From JACKII01 sp965222315 (GTDB lineage: Bacteria > Pseudomonadota > Alphaproteobacteria > Bin95), in the NCBI GenBank assembly GCA_965222315.1, contig OZ244951.1:310001-374000 (forward strand): 64,000 nucleotides of DNA, in the 5' to 3' direction. Shown in pieces: positions 18,281 to 27,706 of the stretch; position 1 is the stretch's first letter; every line of letters begins with the position of its first letter. The notes beneath the pieces are model-generated. The model did not search any database. It was not told the DNA's origin and was given only the letters and a program-made list of their open reading frames with translations. Made by a program: the position numbers and the translations under genes.

Positions 18281-18631
18281 TCACTCGATCGGCACGAAGA
18301 TCGAGTGCCGCAATTGGCCATTTACCGACTCGGACAGGTGCCCTTTGCCGTGGGTGTCCTCCACCAGGATGACCTCGCCCGCGCCGATGGTCCGGGCCTC
18401 GCCGTCGCTGGCGGTAATGGTCACGCCCGCGTCCAGATTGATGATGTACTGCCTGCGCGGCGCCGGGTGCCAGTCCAGGTCGTAAGTGCCGGGCGTCTTG
18501 CGGAAGATGATGCCGGTGGCGGGCAGCCTGTCGGTGTATTGGCCGCCAGGGCCTTGGTTGGTGTACTCGACCTCAATATCGCGGAAATGGCTCTCGCCGT
18601 TTTCGTCGGTGTAGAGATTGTGGATGCGCAT
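18281..18631 (-). CDS. Small cupin-fold protein
   Basis: 116 residues from the ATG at 18631, which has an AGGGGAGA ribosome-binding site. The centre, WHPAPRRQYIINLDAGVTIT, and the downstream LVEDTHGKGHLS fit a single cupin barrel with likely metal-binding His residues. Small cupins act as metal-dependent enzymes or as binding proteins, and no reaction can be assigned. It converges on the hydratase with an 18-base gap and lies downstream of the MFS gene on the same strand. Confidence 0.75.
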   Translation of the reverse strand: MRIHNLYTDENGESHFRDIEVEYTNQGPGGQYTDRLPATGIIFRKTPGTYDLDWHPAPRRQYIINLDAGVTITASDGEARTIGAGEVILVEDTHGKGHLSESVNGQLRHSIFVPIE

Positions 18632-18710
18632 GGCGTGTCTCCCCTGGGGTGCTCTGATAGAAGGACAGCTTGCACCACCGGCAAGCACCCCGCCAGCGCC
18701 TTTCCCACAA

Positions 18711-20258
18711 CTATTTCATCGACCGCATAAACAGCAGCGGCAGGAAGGCGATCACCATGCTGACGCCGATAAAGATGAAGCCGTCCTGAAAGCTCAGCGC
18801 ATTTGCCTGGGCGACGATCACCTCTTTCAGATGGTGGACCGCCAATCCGCTGCGCTCCAGGTTCGATACGCCTGACGGTGACAGCAGCATCCCGGCGCCG
18901 TCCAACAATTCCTGCGCGGTCTCATTGGCGAAGGTCTGGGTCGCGCCCAGATTGGCGGCGTGCCGCTCAATGCGTTGCTCCAAGAACACCACATAAAGCG
19001 CCGTCCCATTGGAACCGCCGAAGATGACGGAGAAGTTCGCGAGCCCCGCCCCACGCTGCATCTGCGCCGGCGGCAGGCCGAGCAACGGCGCGGCCATCAT
19101 CGGCGGCGTGGCGATAGAGGCGCCGACGCGGGTGAGCAGCAGCATGATGGCGATGAACCAATAATGCGTATTGGTGTCCGCCCCCGCCAACCCGGCAACG
19201 CCAACCACGGACAGGAAAATCCCAACAAAAAGCAGCAGCCGGTGGGGAAAGCGGTCGGTCGCCCGCCCGGCAAACGGCGCGAGGGTCGCCGCGACCAGGC
19301 TGGCCGGCAGCAGCAGCGTCCCGGCGGTGATCGGCGGGAAGTTCTGGACCAATTGCCCGAAGATCGGGAAGGCATAGACCGTGGCGAGCGTCGCGAACCC
19401 GAACAGGAAAATAATAACCAGGCCCGCACAATATTGGCGGCTGTGGAACAGGGTGAGGTCGATCAGGGTCGCGCCGTCCCGCTTCTGTGACCAGTAGAAC
19501 GCGATGGCCGCCGCCACGACTCCCACCGCTAGCGCCAGGATCGAGTCCGATGACCAGCCCCAGCGCTGTCCGTTGCCCAGCATGGTGAACCAGCCAAAGA
19601 TGAACATGTTCACCAGTACGAAGCCCAGCCAATCGAACTTGGGCGGGTTGGCCAGCCGCGGCTGGCTGGGCAGAAAGAAAAAGCTAAGCGCGGCAGCCAG
19701 CGCGATCAGCGGAATTGGCGCCAGGAAGATCAACCGCCACTGGAACGAGTCGATAATGATGCCGCCCACCGCCGGGCCGATGCCGAACGCCGCCATGACG
19801 CCCATGCCGAACAATCCCATAGCGAGGCCGCGCTTTTCCGGCGGAAATACCTGCACCAACACCATCATGATCAGCGGTTGCAGCAATCCGGCGGCAAAGC
19901 CCTGGGTGACGCGGCCCAGCACCAGGATCTCGAAAGTCGGCGCGGCGAAGCACAACAGCCCGGCGCAGCCAAAAGTCAGCAGCGCACCCAGAAAGACCTC
20001 GCGCTGGCCGAACCGCGCCACCATCCAGGAACTGGCCAGCAGCCCCGTGCTGTTCATGGCGAAGAAGGTGGAGAGCAATAACTGCGCCTGCCCCTGTCCG
20101 ACGCCGAACGAGCCCATGACGGAAGGCACCGCGACATTGACCATGCTGGCCGTGAAGAGCGCGGTGAAGAAGGCCACCATGCAGGCGAGTGCCGCCAGCC
20201 ATGTCTCCAGCGGACTGAATGTTCTCGGCGCAGCGGGGGAGGCGACGGCGGTGCTCAT
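18711..20258 (-). CDS. DHA2-family (14-TM) MFS drug/organic-compound exporter
   Basis: 515 residues from the ATG at 20258. Fourteen hydrophobic segments can be traced. Motif A is seen as ASSWMVARFGQREVFL after TM2, and motif C-like glycines are in GPAVGGIIIDS. These mark the EmrB/QacA branch, which exports hydrophobic compounds by proton antiport through the inner membrane. No membrane-fusion partner (EmrA-like) is adjacent. It is divergent from the Rieske dioxygenase with 233 bases between starts, so the exporter may handle a substrate or toxic intermediate of that pathway. Confidence 0.88.
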   Translation of the reverse strand: MSTAVASPAAPRTFSPLETWLAALACMVAFFTALFTASMVNVAVPSVMGSFGVGQGQAQLLLSTFFAMNSTGLLASSWMVARFGQREVFLGALLTFGCAGLLCFAAPTFEILVLGRVTQGFAAGLLQPLIMMVLVQVFPPEKRGLAMGLFGMGVMAAFGIGPAVGGIIIDSFQWRLIFLAPIPLIALAAALSFFFLPSQPRLANPPKFDWLGFVLVNMFIFGWFTMLGNGQRWGWSSDSILALAVGVVAAAIAFYWSQKRDGATLIDLTLFHSRQYCAGLVIIFLFGFATLATVYAFPIFGQLVQNFPPITAGTLLLPASLVAATLAPFAGRATDRFPHRLLLFVGIFLSVVGVAGLAGADTNTHYWFIAIMLLLTRVGASIATPPMMAAPLLGLPPAQMQRGAGLANFSVIFGGSNGTALYVVFLEQRIERHAANLGATQTFANETAQELLDGAGMLLSPSGVSNLERSGLAVHHLKEVIVAQANALSFQDGFIFIGVSMVIAFLPLLFMRSMK

Positions 20259-20491
20259 ATCTCGGCGGATGGAAACCTGCGTTTCGGAGCCGCCACAGCG
20301 GGCGCCATAGTGGTCGAGGTCGGTCCGGCGCACTGCCGGCAACATTCTCTTATCCGTTTAGGCCGGGAAGGGGAATTGGCCCCAGGCGCAAAAGAGCAAT
20401 TTAGCGGTAAAGCCTCGGGCCGGAACTTTACGCCTGCCGAGACACAATGCATGGTAGGCGGCGATACAAGAATTTCTCTGGAGGCTACTCC

Positions 20492-21772
20492 ATGCCCGAC
20501 ACTCTTGCCCCTGCCGGCACCCCGCGGCCCGGTACCCTTAGCGAGCCTCTGCACTGGCCTGCCGAGGGCGCGACCCGCGTCCCTTACCGCGTCTATCACG
20601 ACCCGGAAATCCTGAAGCTGGAGCACGAGCGGATTTTCCGCGGTCCCGTCTGGAACTATCTGGCGATGGAGATTGAGGTCCCGAACCATGGCGACTTCAA
20701 GACCACCTTCGTCGGTGAGATCCCGGTCATCGTCACCCGCAACCGGGACGGCAACGTCCATGCCATGGTCAACCGCTGCGCTCACAAGGGCGCGCTGGTC
20801 TGCATGCAGGAACGCGGCAACCGCCAGCGCCTCTCCTGCGTCTATCATTCCTGGACCTATGACCTGACCGGCCAGTTGCGCGGCGTCGCCTTCCAGGACG
20901 GCCTGCGCGGCAAGGGCGGGATGCCGGAAGACTTCGACCTGAAGAACCACCGGCTGGAGCCGCTGCGGGTCGCCGTGCTGCACGGCATGATCTTTGGCAC
21001 CTTCTCCGACGAGACGCCGCCCATTGAGGAATATCTGGGCGAGATGGTCTGTCAGACGCTGGAGCGGAACTTCTCTCGCCCGCACAAGATCATCGGCTAC
21101 CACTCCCAAATCATACATAACAACTGGAAGTTGTATGCTGAAAACGTGCGCGACAGCTACCACGCCACGCTGCTGCACACATTCTACACCACGTTTAAGA
21201 TCAACCGCCTGGATATGGACGGCGGCATGATCCTGGCCGATCCGATCCCCTGGCACTCGCTCAGCTATGCCAAGCGCGCGACCATCCAGGAGGATGAGGG
21301 CTATAAGGAAATCCACTCCGCCCAGTTCGACGAGAACGCGCTGCAAGGGCCGGAACTGCTCGCGTCGTTCCACGAGTTCGACGACAACATCACTCACATG
21401 ATCCAGTCGAACTTCCCGAACCTGACCTTCCAGTTCACCTTGAACTCGCTGGCCGTCCGCCATTTCGTACCGAAAGGGCCCGGCAAGACCGAGTTGCACT
21501 GGTACTATATCGGTTATGAGGACGACACGCCGGAACAGGAAGAAATGCGCATCAACCAGGGCAACCTGACCGGTGCTGCCGGTTACGTGAGCCTGGAGGA
21601 CGGCTGCATCAACGAGTTCGTGCAACGCGGCTCGCACTATAGCGAGGACGCCAACGAGTTCCTGGAGATGGGAGGCAAGACCGCCGAGACGTCCGAGGGC
21701 AGCCGCGCCACTGAGACCTCGATCCGTGGCTTCTGGACCGGCTACCGTCAGATCATGGGGTTCGACGACTGA
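20492..21772 (+). CDS. Aromatic ring-hydroxylating dioxygenase, alpha subunit (Rieske)
   Basis: 426 residues from the ATG at 20492, which follows a TGGAGG site. The Rieske [2Fe-2S] ligands are Cys96, His98, Cys116 and His119 (CAH...CVYH). The mononuclear iron site is Asp221, His224 and His229 in ENVRDSYHATLLHTFY. It should add both atoms of O2 to an aromatic ring, taking electrons from a ferredoxin/reductase. It is coupled to the beta subunit by a TGATG overlap. No ferredoxin or reductase gene is in the window. The ring substrate cannot be read from sequence; benzoate- or anthranilate-like acids are typical of two-component relatives. Confidence 0.93.
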   Translation: MPDTLAPAGTPRPGTLSEPLHWPAEGATRVPYRVYHDPEILKLEHERIFRGPVWNYLAMEIEVPNHGDFKTTFVGEIPVIVTRNRDGNVHAMVNRCAHKGALVCMQERGNRQRLSCVYHSWTYDLTGQLRGVAFQDGLRGKGGMPEDFDLKNHRLEPLRVAVLHGMIFGTFSDETPPIEEYLGEMVCQTLERNFSRPHKIIGYHSQIIHNNWKLYAENVRDSYHATLLHTFYTTFKINRLDMDGGMILADPIPWHSLSYAKRATIQEDEGYKEIHSAQFDENALQGPELLASFHEFDDNITHMIQSNFPNLTFQFTLNSLAVRHFVPKGPGKTELHWYYIGYEDDTPEQEEMRINQGNLTGAAGYVSLEDGCINEFVQRGSHYSEDANEFLEMGGKTAETSEGSRATETSIRGFWTGYRQIMGFDD

Positions 21773-22254
21773 TGGCCCTGGAGATCACGCCCGAACTGCG
21801 CGGCCGCATCGACGACCTGTTCTGCGATTACGCCTACTGCATCGACGACGATAACCCGGAGATCTGGCCGGACTTTTTCACCGACGACGCCCTCTATGAA
21901 GTGACGACGAAGGAATCCGACCAGCGCGGCTTCCCCATGGCGATCATGCGGGCAAAGGGCATGGGCCAGTTGCGCGACCGCATCACGGCGCTGCGCAAGG
22001 CCAATATCTTCGAGCCGCACCACTACAATCACATCATCTCCCGCCCGCGGCTCTGGGCAAACGGCGATGGCTCAGTACACGCCCGCACCAGCCTCGTCGT
22101 CTACCGCACCATGCACGACGGCAAACAGGACCGCTTCCTCGTCGCCAGCTACGACGACGAAATCGTGGAGCAGGACGGCGCGCTGAAGTTCAAAAAACGC
22201 CGCGTCGTGATGGATTCCCGCCAAATCGACGTGCTGATGGTGTACCCGGTTTAA
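21772..22254 (+). CDS. Aromatic ring-hydroxylating dioxygenase, beta subunit
   Basis: 160 residues of the SnoaL-like cone fold typical of dioxygenase small subunits. Conserved stretches are the N-terminal DYAYCIDDDNPEIWPDFFTD and the C-terminal KKRRVVMDSRQIDVLMVYPV. It has no cofactor and completes the alpha3beta3 oxygenase with the upstream subunit. Its start codon overlaps the stop of the alpha gene (TGATG), indicating translational coupling. Confidence 0.92.
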   Translation: MALEITPELRGRIDDLFCDYAYCIDDDNPEIWPDFFTDDALYEVTTKESDQRGFPMAIMRAKGMGQLRDRITALRKANIFEPHHYNHIISRPRLWANGDGSVHARTSLVVYRTMHDGKQDRFLVASYDDEIVEQDGALKFKKRRVVMDSRQIDVLMVYPV

Positions 22255-22261
22255 CCACCAT

Positions 22262-22387
22262 CGTCATTGCGAGGAGCCCGGAAGCGAAGCGGAAGGGCGA
22301 CGCGGCGACCCATGTTGCTGTTTGCCTTTGCCACCGGCTTTCCCTGGATTGCTTCGCCCCGGATTTCATCCGGGGCTCGCAATGACG
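22262..22387. repeat. Palindromic repeat, family 3 (CGTCATTGCGAG ends)
   Basis: The terminal arms CGTCATTGCGAG (22262-22273) and CTCGCAATGACG (22376-22387) are exact inverted copies. Internal stems include CCCCGGAT...ATCCGGGG. It lies between the dioxygenase beta subunit and the quinone oxidoreductase. This end sequence is widespread in alphaproteobacterial intergenic repeats. The copy at 5589 is shorter. Confidence 0.9.
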
Positions 22388-22416
22388 CCAAAGACTTTGC
22401 GAAATTGGAATCACCC

Positions 22417-23418
22417 ATGCGCGCCGTTATCTGCCGCCAGTTCGGTCCGCCGGAAGCCCACCGGGTCGAGGACGTGCCCCCGCCGCCTCTCTCCCCCGGC
22501 ACGATCCGGGTGCGCGTCCACGCCTCGGCCCTCAGCTTCGCCAACCTGCTGGTGATCGAGGGCAAGCACCAGAACACGCCGCCCTTGCCCTTCACGCCGG
22601 GCACGGAAATCGCCGGTACAGTGGCCGAAATCGCGCCCGACGTGGAGACCACGCTCAAGCCCGGCGATCGCGTCTGCGCCGGCCTGCCCAATGGCGGCAT
22701 TGCGGAAGAAGCGGTGGTGGACGCCGCCAACGTCTTCCCCATCCCGGAAGGGTTGGATTACGCTGCCGCCACCCAATTCCCCACCATCTATGCCACCGCC
22801 TACGCTGGCCTGGTCTGGCGCGCCCGCATCCAGCCGGGCGAAGTATTGCTCGTCCATGCTGCAGCGGGCGCCAGCGGCCTCGCCGCCCTGCAAATCGGCA
22901 AGGCGCTCGGCGCGCGCGTCATCGCCACGGCAGGCTCCCCGGAAAAGTGCGCTATCGCGGCGGAGCACGGCGCAGACCATGTCATCGACTACCGTGCCCA
23001 GGATTTTCGCCGCGAAGTGCTCCGCCTGACCGATGGCCTGGGCGCGGACGTGATCTTCGACCCCGTCGGCGGCGAGGTGTTCAACCAGTCGCTCCGCTGT
23101 ATCGCGCCCTTGGGCCGGATCATCCCGATGGGATTTGCCTCCGGTGATATTCCGCAGATCCCGGCGAACCTGGTCTTAGTGAAAAATATTGACGTGATCG
23201 GCATCTATTGGGGCTTCTACATGGCTTGGGGCAAAACCCAGGCAAGCCCAGCCCTCCGCGCCAAGGTCCGCACCATGTTCGCCGACCTCTTCTCGCTCGT
23301 CGAGCAGGGCAAATTGCACCCCATCACCGACTCGACCCTGCCGCTGGAGAATTTCGCCCAGGGCCTCCACCGCCTGACCGAGCGTTCGGTGGTGGGCAAG
23401 GTAGTCCTGGTGCCATAG
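22417..23418 (+). CDS. Zinc-independent NADPH:quinone oxidoreductase (MDR superfamily)
   Basis: 333 residues from the ATG at 22417; the open frame further upstream is read-through of the repeat. It has the MDR N-terminal catalytic domain (MRAVICRQFGPPEAHRVEDV) and the NADP-binding motif in LLVHAAAGASGLAALQIGKA. ADVIFDPVGGEVF and the C-terminal RSVVGKVVLVP follow. No structural-zinc cysteine cluster is present, which fits the quinone oxidoreductase/acrylyl-CoA reductase branches. It reduces quinones or activated double bonds with NADPH. A role beside the dioxygenase is possible but not shown. Confidence 0.87.
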   Translation: MRAVICRQFGPPEAHRVEDVPPPPLSPGTIRVRVHASALSFANLLVIEGKHQNTPPLPFTPGTEIAGTVAEIAPDVETTLKPGDRVCAGLPNGGIAEEAVVDAANVFPIPEGLDYAAATQFPTIYATAYAGLVWRARIQPGEVLLVHAAAGASGLAALQIGKALGARVIATAGSPEKCAIAAEHGADHVIDYRAQDFRREVLRLTDGLGADVIFDPVGGEVFNQSLRCIAPLGRIIPMGFASGDIPQIPANLVLVKNIDVIGIYWGFYMAWGKTQASPALRAKVRTMFADLFSLVEQGKLHPITDSTLPLENFAQGLHRLTERSVVGKVVLVP

Positions 23419-23528
23419 ACGCCTTGTAGCGGGGCGATTGGCGGCGCAGGGTTGCAATATACCCCCTGCATTGCACATTTACCCTCAACACAACCGCCAT
23501 TTTGGAACATTCTGAAAGAAGAGCAGCC

Positions 23529-24929
23529 ATGCCCCGTTTCGTAGTGCTGGCGATGGTCCTGTTGACTGTGGCGGCGGGACTTACCGCGCCGGCAGTATCT
23601 CAGGTGCCGCGTTCGGCCGAGCAGGTGCGGCTCTCCTACGCGCCGTTGGTCAAGCAGACAGCGCCCGCCGTCGTCAACATCTATACCAAAAAGACGATGA
23701 AGCAGCGCCGGGTCATCCCGCTGTTCGATGACCCGTTCTTCCGTCGCTTCTTTGGCGACATGGCGCCGCCCGGTGCCCGGGAAAGGGTGCAGAACTCACT
23801 AGGCTCCGGCGTGATCGTTGGGGCCGATGGGCTGATCATTACCAATTTTCATGTGATCGAAGGCGCGGACGAAATCCGCGTCGTCCTGCCTGACCGGCGC
23901 GAGTTCAAGGCGGAACTGGTGGCCTCCGAAGAGCGCAACGACCTGGCTCTGCTCCAACTGGAAACCAACGGCGAGGAACTGCCGACGCTGGCCTTCGGTG
24001 ATTCCGATGTGCTGGAGGTGGGCGACCTGATCCTGGCCATCGGCAACCCGTTCGGCGTCGGTCAGACGGTCACGAGCGGCATCATCTCCGCCAATGCCCG
24101 CACCAGCCAGGCCATCGGCGATGGCGGCGTCTTCATTCAGATCGACGCCGCCATTAACCCCGGTAATTCGGGCGGCGCACTGGTGGATATGGAGGGGCGG
24201 CTGGTTGGCGTGAATACGGCGATCTTTTCCCGCTCCGGCGGCTCGCACGGGATCGGTTTCGCCATTCCGGCCAATCTGGTGAAGCGCCTGGTCCGCGTCC
24301 ATCAGACCGGCGGGAAGGTCGTGCGGCCATGGTTGGGAGGGGAAGGGGAGACGGTGCGCCCCGACATGGCCCGGGCGCTCGGTCTGGAACGGCCGCGCGG
24401 CGTCATGCTGCTCTCGGTCTATCCTGATGGGCCGCTGGATCGCGCCGGCCTTAAGAAGAACGACATTATCTTTGCGGTCGAGGGCCAGCCGGTCGATGAC
24501 CCCGTTGCCATGCGCTACCGCTTCGAAACGCTGGCGGCCAAATCCGCAGCCGTCACCTACTGGCGGCGCGGCGAGGAACGGACGGCAAGCGTACCGATCG
24601 AACCGCCGCCGGAAGACCCGCCCCGCGACCAGACCGTCCTGGCGGAGGAGTCGCCGTTCCAGGGGCTCCGCGTCGTTAACGTCTCGCCGGCGGTGATTGA
24701 AGAGATGGGGCTGCGCGGCGTGACCGAGGGGGTCGCAGTCGACGGTATCCGCCGCGGCTCCATCGCCAGGCGTCTGGGCTTCCGGGTTGGCGATGTGATC
24801 GAGCGGGTTAACAGAACCACTGTCGCGCGCATCGGCGATGTTCAGCAGGTCGTCGCCGATCAGCCGAGCCGATGGACCATCCATCTTCGCCGCAATGGCA
24901 AGCGCCTTAAGATGGAGTTCCGCGGGTGA
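23529..24929 (+). CDS. Periplasmic Deg/HtrA-type serine protease
   Basis: 466 residues from the ATG at 23529 (AAGAAGAG site upstream). Residues 1-25 are a signal peptide. The trypsin-like triad is His108 (NFHVIEGA), Asp138 (ERNDLALL) and Ser214 (NPGNSGGALV). Two PDZ domains follow, about 265-345 and 375-460. It degrades or refolds misfolded envelope proteins. It is the first gene of a tightly overlapping run with rarA, crcB and a pseudouridine synthase. Whether it is closer to DegP, DegQ or MucD is not settled here. Confidence 0.93.
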   Translation: MPRFVVLAMVLLTVAAGLTAPAVSQVPRSAEQVRLSYAPLVKQTAPAVVNIYTKKTMKQRRVIPLFDDPFFRRFFGDMAPPGARERVQNSLGSGVIVGADGLIITNFHVIEGADEIRVVLPDRREFKAELVASEERNDLALLQLETNGEELPTLAFGDSDVLEVGDLILAIGNPFGVGQTVTSGIISANARTSQAIGDGGVFIQIDAAINPGNSGGALVDMEGRLVGVNTAIFSRSGGSHGIGFAIPANLVKRLVRVHQTGGKVVRPWLGGEGETVRPDMARALGLERPRGVMLLSVYPDGPLDRAGLKKNDIIFAVEGQPVDDPVAMRYRFETLAAKSAAVTYWRRGEERTASVPIEPPPEDPPRDQTVLAEESPFQGLRVVNVSPAVIEEMGLRGVTEGVAVDGIRRGSIARRLGFRVGDVIERVNRTTVARIGDVQQVVADQPSRWTIHLRRNGKRLKMEFRG

Positions 24930-26257
24930 GCAGCCTGTTTGAGGCAGCAGGGCTGGAGCAATCGGCGCCCCGCCCCCTGGCAGACCGCCTGCGCCCGGCG
25001 GTCTTGGCGGAGGTGGTGGGCCAGGACCATGTGCTTGGACCGGACGGCGCGCTCGGCCGGATGCTGAAGGCAGGCTCACTCGCCTCCATCGTGCTCTGGG
25101 GCCCGCCCGGTTGCGGCAAGACCACCATCGCCCGCCTGCTGGCGGAGGCGGCAGGCCTTGCCTTCATGCCGCTCTCCGCCGTGTTTTCCGGTGTCGCCGA
25201 CCTGCGCAAGGCCTTCGATGAGGCCAAGGCCCGGCGGGCGGGCGGCCAGGGAACTTTGTTGTTCATCGACGAAATCCACCGCTTCAACCGCGCCCAGCAG
25301 GATGGCTTCCTGCCGTTTGTGGAGGACGGCACGGTTGTCCTCGTCGGCGCTACCACCGAAAATCCTTCGTTCGAACTGAACGCGGCGCTGCTCTCCCGCT
25401 GTCAGGTCATGGTTCTGCAGCGGCTCTCTCACGAGGCGCTGGAGCAACTCATGGCCCGCGTCGAGGAGGAAACCGGCCGTCCCCTGCCGCTCACCGCCCA
25501 GGCGCGGGAGGCGCTGGCCGCCATGGCCGATGGCGACGGGCGCTATCTCCTCAACATGGTGGAGCAGGTGCTGGCCCAGGCCGGCCCGGACGGCGAACCC
25601 CTCGGCCCGGATGCCATCGCGCTCGCCGCCCGCGCGCCGGTCTACGACAAGGCGCAGGAAGCGCACTACAACCTCATCTCCGCCCTGCACAAATCCTTGC
25701 GCGGCTCCGACCCGGACGCGGCGCTTTACTGGCTCGCGCGGATGCTGGCGGGCGGCGAGGACCCCCGCTACATCGCCCGCCGCCTGCTTCGCTTCGCCAG
25801 CGAGGATGTGGGCATGGCCGACCCGAACGCCATGCCCCAGGCATTGGCAGGGTGGGAAACCTACGAGCGGCTCGGCACTCCCGAAGGCGAACTGGCCATC
25901 GCCCAGGTCGTGCTGTATCTAGCCACCGCGCCCAAGTCGAACGCGGCCTATGCCGGATACGGTGCAGCCATGAAGTCGGCCAAGAGCACGGGCTCGCTCG
26001 CCCCGCCCGCCCATATCCTGAATGCGCCGACCAAGCTGATGAAAGACCTCGGCTACGGCGCGGGCTATGCCTACGACCACAACACCGATGCCGGTTTTTC
26101 CGGCCAGAATTACTTCCCGGACGGTATGCCGCGAGAGACCTTCTACCAACCGACCGATCGCGGCCATGAGAAACGAATCGGGGAGCGGCTGGCCTATTGG
26201 GCCGACCTCCGCGCCAAGTTGGCCGCCAGTAGCGGCGACAGGGAAGGGCCGCAATGA
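24926..26257 (+). CDS. rarA: Replication-associated recombination ATPase RarA (MgsA)
   Basis: 443 residues, starting at a GTG that overlaps the protease stop codon (GTGA). It is an AAA+ clamp-loader-like ATPase with Walker A GPPGCGKTTIA, Walker B LLFIDEIHRFNRAQQD and sensor 1 GATTENPSFELNAALLSRC. The C-terminal MgsA tetramerisation region contains RYIARRLLRFASEDVGMADP. RarA acts at stalled replication forks. Confidence 0.96.
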   Translation: MSSLFEAAGLEQSAPRPLADRLRPAVLAEVVGQDHVLGPDGALGRMLKAGSLASIVLWGPPGCGKTTIARLLAEAAGLAFMPLSAVFSGVADLRKAFDEAKARRAGGQGTLLFIDEIHRFNRAQQDGFLPFVEDGTVVLVGATTENPSFELNAALLSRCQVMVLQRLSHEALEQLMARVEEETGRPLPLTAQAREALAAMADGDGRYLLNMVEQVLAQAGPDGEPLGPDAIALAARAPVYDKAQEAHYNLISALHKSLRGSDPDAALYWLARMLAGGEDPRYIARRLLRFASEDVGMADPNAMPQALAGWETYERLGTPEGELAIAQVVLYLATAPKSNAAYAGYGAAMKSAKSTGSLAPPAHILNAPTKLMKDLGYGAGYAYDHNTDAGFSGQNYFPDGMPRETFYQPTDRGHEKRIGERLAYWADLRAKLAASSGDREGPQ

Positions 26258-26631
26258 AAATCTATCTGATCGTGGCCGCAGGCGGTGCGCTGGGCGCCAT
26301 GGCGCGTTACGGCACCGACAGCATGGTGGGCCGCTGGACGGGTCTCGGTTTCCCCTGGGGCACCGTGACCGTCAACCTGGTCGGCTCACTGGTTCTCGGC
26401 CTGTTGATCGGCGCGGCGGTGCATGGTCTGCATCTTGGCCAGGAAATGCGGGCCTTGGTCGTCACCGGTTTCCTGGGCGCTTTCACGACGTTTTCGACCT
26501 TCTCTCTCAACACTGTTACCCTGCTTGAACGGGGCGACACAGGCGTGGCGCTCGGCTATGTGCTGGGTTCGGTCGTGTTCGGCGTCGGCCTGTTTTTCAT
26601 CGGCCTTCGGGCCTGGAGGTTGCTGGCATGA
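26254..26631 (+). CDS. crcB: Fluoride channel/exporter CrcB (Fluc)
   Basis: 125 residues with four transmembrane helices. Family signatures are GGALGAMARYGTD near the N-terminus, WGTVTVNLVGSLVLG, and TGFLGAFTTFSTFS with the channel-lining Phe and Thr residues. It works as a dual-topology dimer letting fluoride leave the cytoplasm. The start ATGA overlaps the rarA stop. No fluoride riboswitch can precede it because it lies inside an overlapping gene chain. Confidence 0.96.
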   Translation: MKIYLIVAAGGALGAMARYGTDSMVGRWTGLGFPWGTVTVNLVGSLVLGLLIGAAVHGLHLGQEMRALVVTGFLGAFTTFSTFSLNTVTLLERGDTGVALGYVLGSVVFGVGLFFIGLRAWRLLA

Positions 26632-27677
26632 CCGGCGTTCAAACCGTCACCGTCCCCGAAGCGGAAGCCGACCAGCGACTCGACCGCTGGTTTCAGAAGC
26701 GCTACCCGGACCTGAACCATGGCCGCCTGCAAAAGCTGCTGCGCTCCGGCCAGATCCGCGTCGATGGCAAGCGCGCCAAAGGCTCCGACCGGCTGGAGCC
26801 CGGTGTCGCCGTCCGCATCCCGCCCCTGGGCCAGGAAGAACGCGCAGCCCCCGGCGAGCCTCGCCCGGTTGGGGAGGTCGATGCGGCCTATATCCGCTCT
26901 CTCGTCATCCACACCGACGCTGACATTATCGTCCTGAACAAGCCCGTGGGCCTGGCGGTGCAGGGTGGCACCAAGACCCGGCGGCACGTGGACGGCATGC
27001 TGCCCGCGCTCGCGGGTAAGGACGGAGAGCGGCCACGCCTCGTCCACCGCCTGGACCGGGATACGTCCGGCGTACTGGTGCTGGGTCGTACCGTGGCGGC
27101 GACGCGGGCGCTGAACGACGCCTTCCGCCTGCGCGAGATGCAAAAACTGTATTGGGCCATCACCGTCGGCATTCTGAAACCGGCCGACGGCTTCATCGAC
27201 ATGCCTCTCTCGAAGCAGGGCGATGTGTACGAGCGTATGGCGGAGGATCATGACGGCCAGCGCGCCATCACTGACTACCGCACCATTGACCAGGCCGGGC
27301 GGCGGCTCGCCTGGATGGCGCTGGCGCCACGCACCGGGCGCACCCATCAGTTGCGTGCTCACATGGCAGCCAAGGGTAAGCCGATCCTGGGCGACACCAA
27401 GTACGGCGACGACGCAGACGGCATGGCCGACGGTATGCTCGACGCGTTCGAAGTGTCGGAGGGGTTGCACCTGCATGCCCGCGCCCTCTGGCTGCCGCCC
27501 TTCGGCAAACGCACTCACGAAACCCACATCACCGCCCCGCCGCCGGAGGCATTCGCCCGCACCTTGAAGGCCCTGTCGTTCGACCTCTCGAACGAGCTGG
27601 CTGACGAGCCCATCCCCAACATGCGCGAGGAACACTACCGCGCCCGCCGCGACCGGGAGACGAAGAAGAAGCGGTAG
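26628..27677 (+). CDS. RluA-family 23S rRNA pseudouridine synthase (RluC/D-like)
   Basis: 349 residues. An S4 RNA-binding domain (about 15-75) is followed by the RluA catalytic domain with HRLDRDTSGVLVLGRT, where the Asp after HRL is the nucleophile. ARTGRTHQLRAHM-like (APRTGRTHQLRAHMA) and GDTKYGDDA motifs follow. It isomerises uridines in rRNA, most likely in the large subunit. The ATGA overlap with crcB continues the coupled operon. The Lys/Arg-rich C-terminus (RDRETKKKR) may aid RNA binding. Confidence 0.93.
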   Translation: MTGVQTVTVPEAEADQRLDRWFQKRYPDLNHGRLQKLLRSGQIRVDGKRAKGSDRLEPGVAVRIPPLGQEERAAPGEPRPVGEVDAAYIRSLVIHTDADIIVLNKPVGLAVQGGTKTRRHVDGMLPALAGKDGERPRLVHRLDRDTSGVLVLGRTVAATRALNDAFRLREMQKLYWAITVGILKPADGFIDMPLSKQGDVYERMAEDHDGQRAITDYRTIDQAGRRLAWMALAPRTGRTHQLRAHMAAKGKPILGDTKYGDDADGMADGMLDAFEVSEGLHLHARALWLPPFGKRTHETHITAPPPEAFARTLKALSFDLSNELADEPIPNMREEHYRARRDRETKKKR

Positions 27678-27706
27678 TGAGAGGGCCAACAACATCACTT
27701 GCCCGT

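Noticed and set aside
20255..21637. 460-codon minus-strand open frame
   Set aside because: Antisense to the Rieske alpha subunit with all its iron ligands on the plus strand.
26100..26254. Fluoride riboswitch before crcB
   Set aside because: The upstream bases are rarA coding sequence that overlaps the crcB start.
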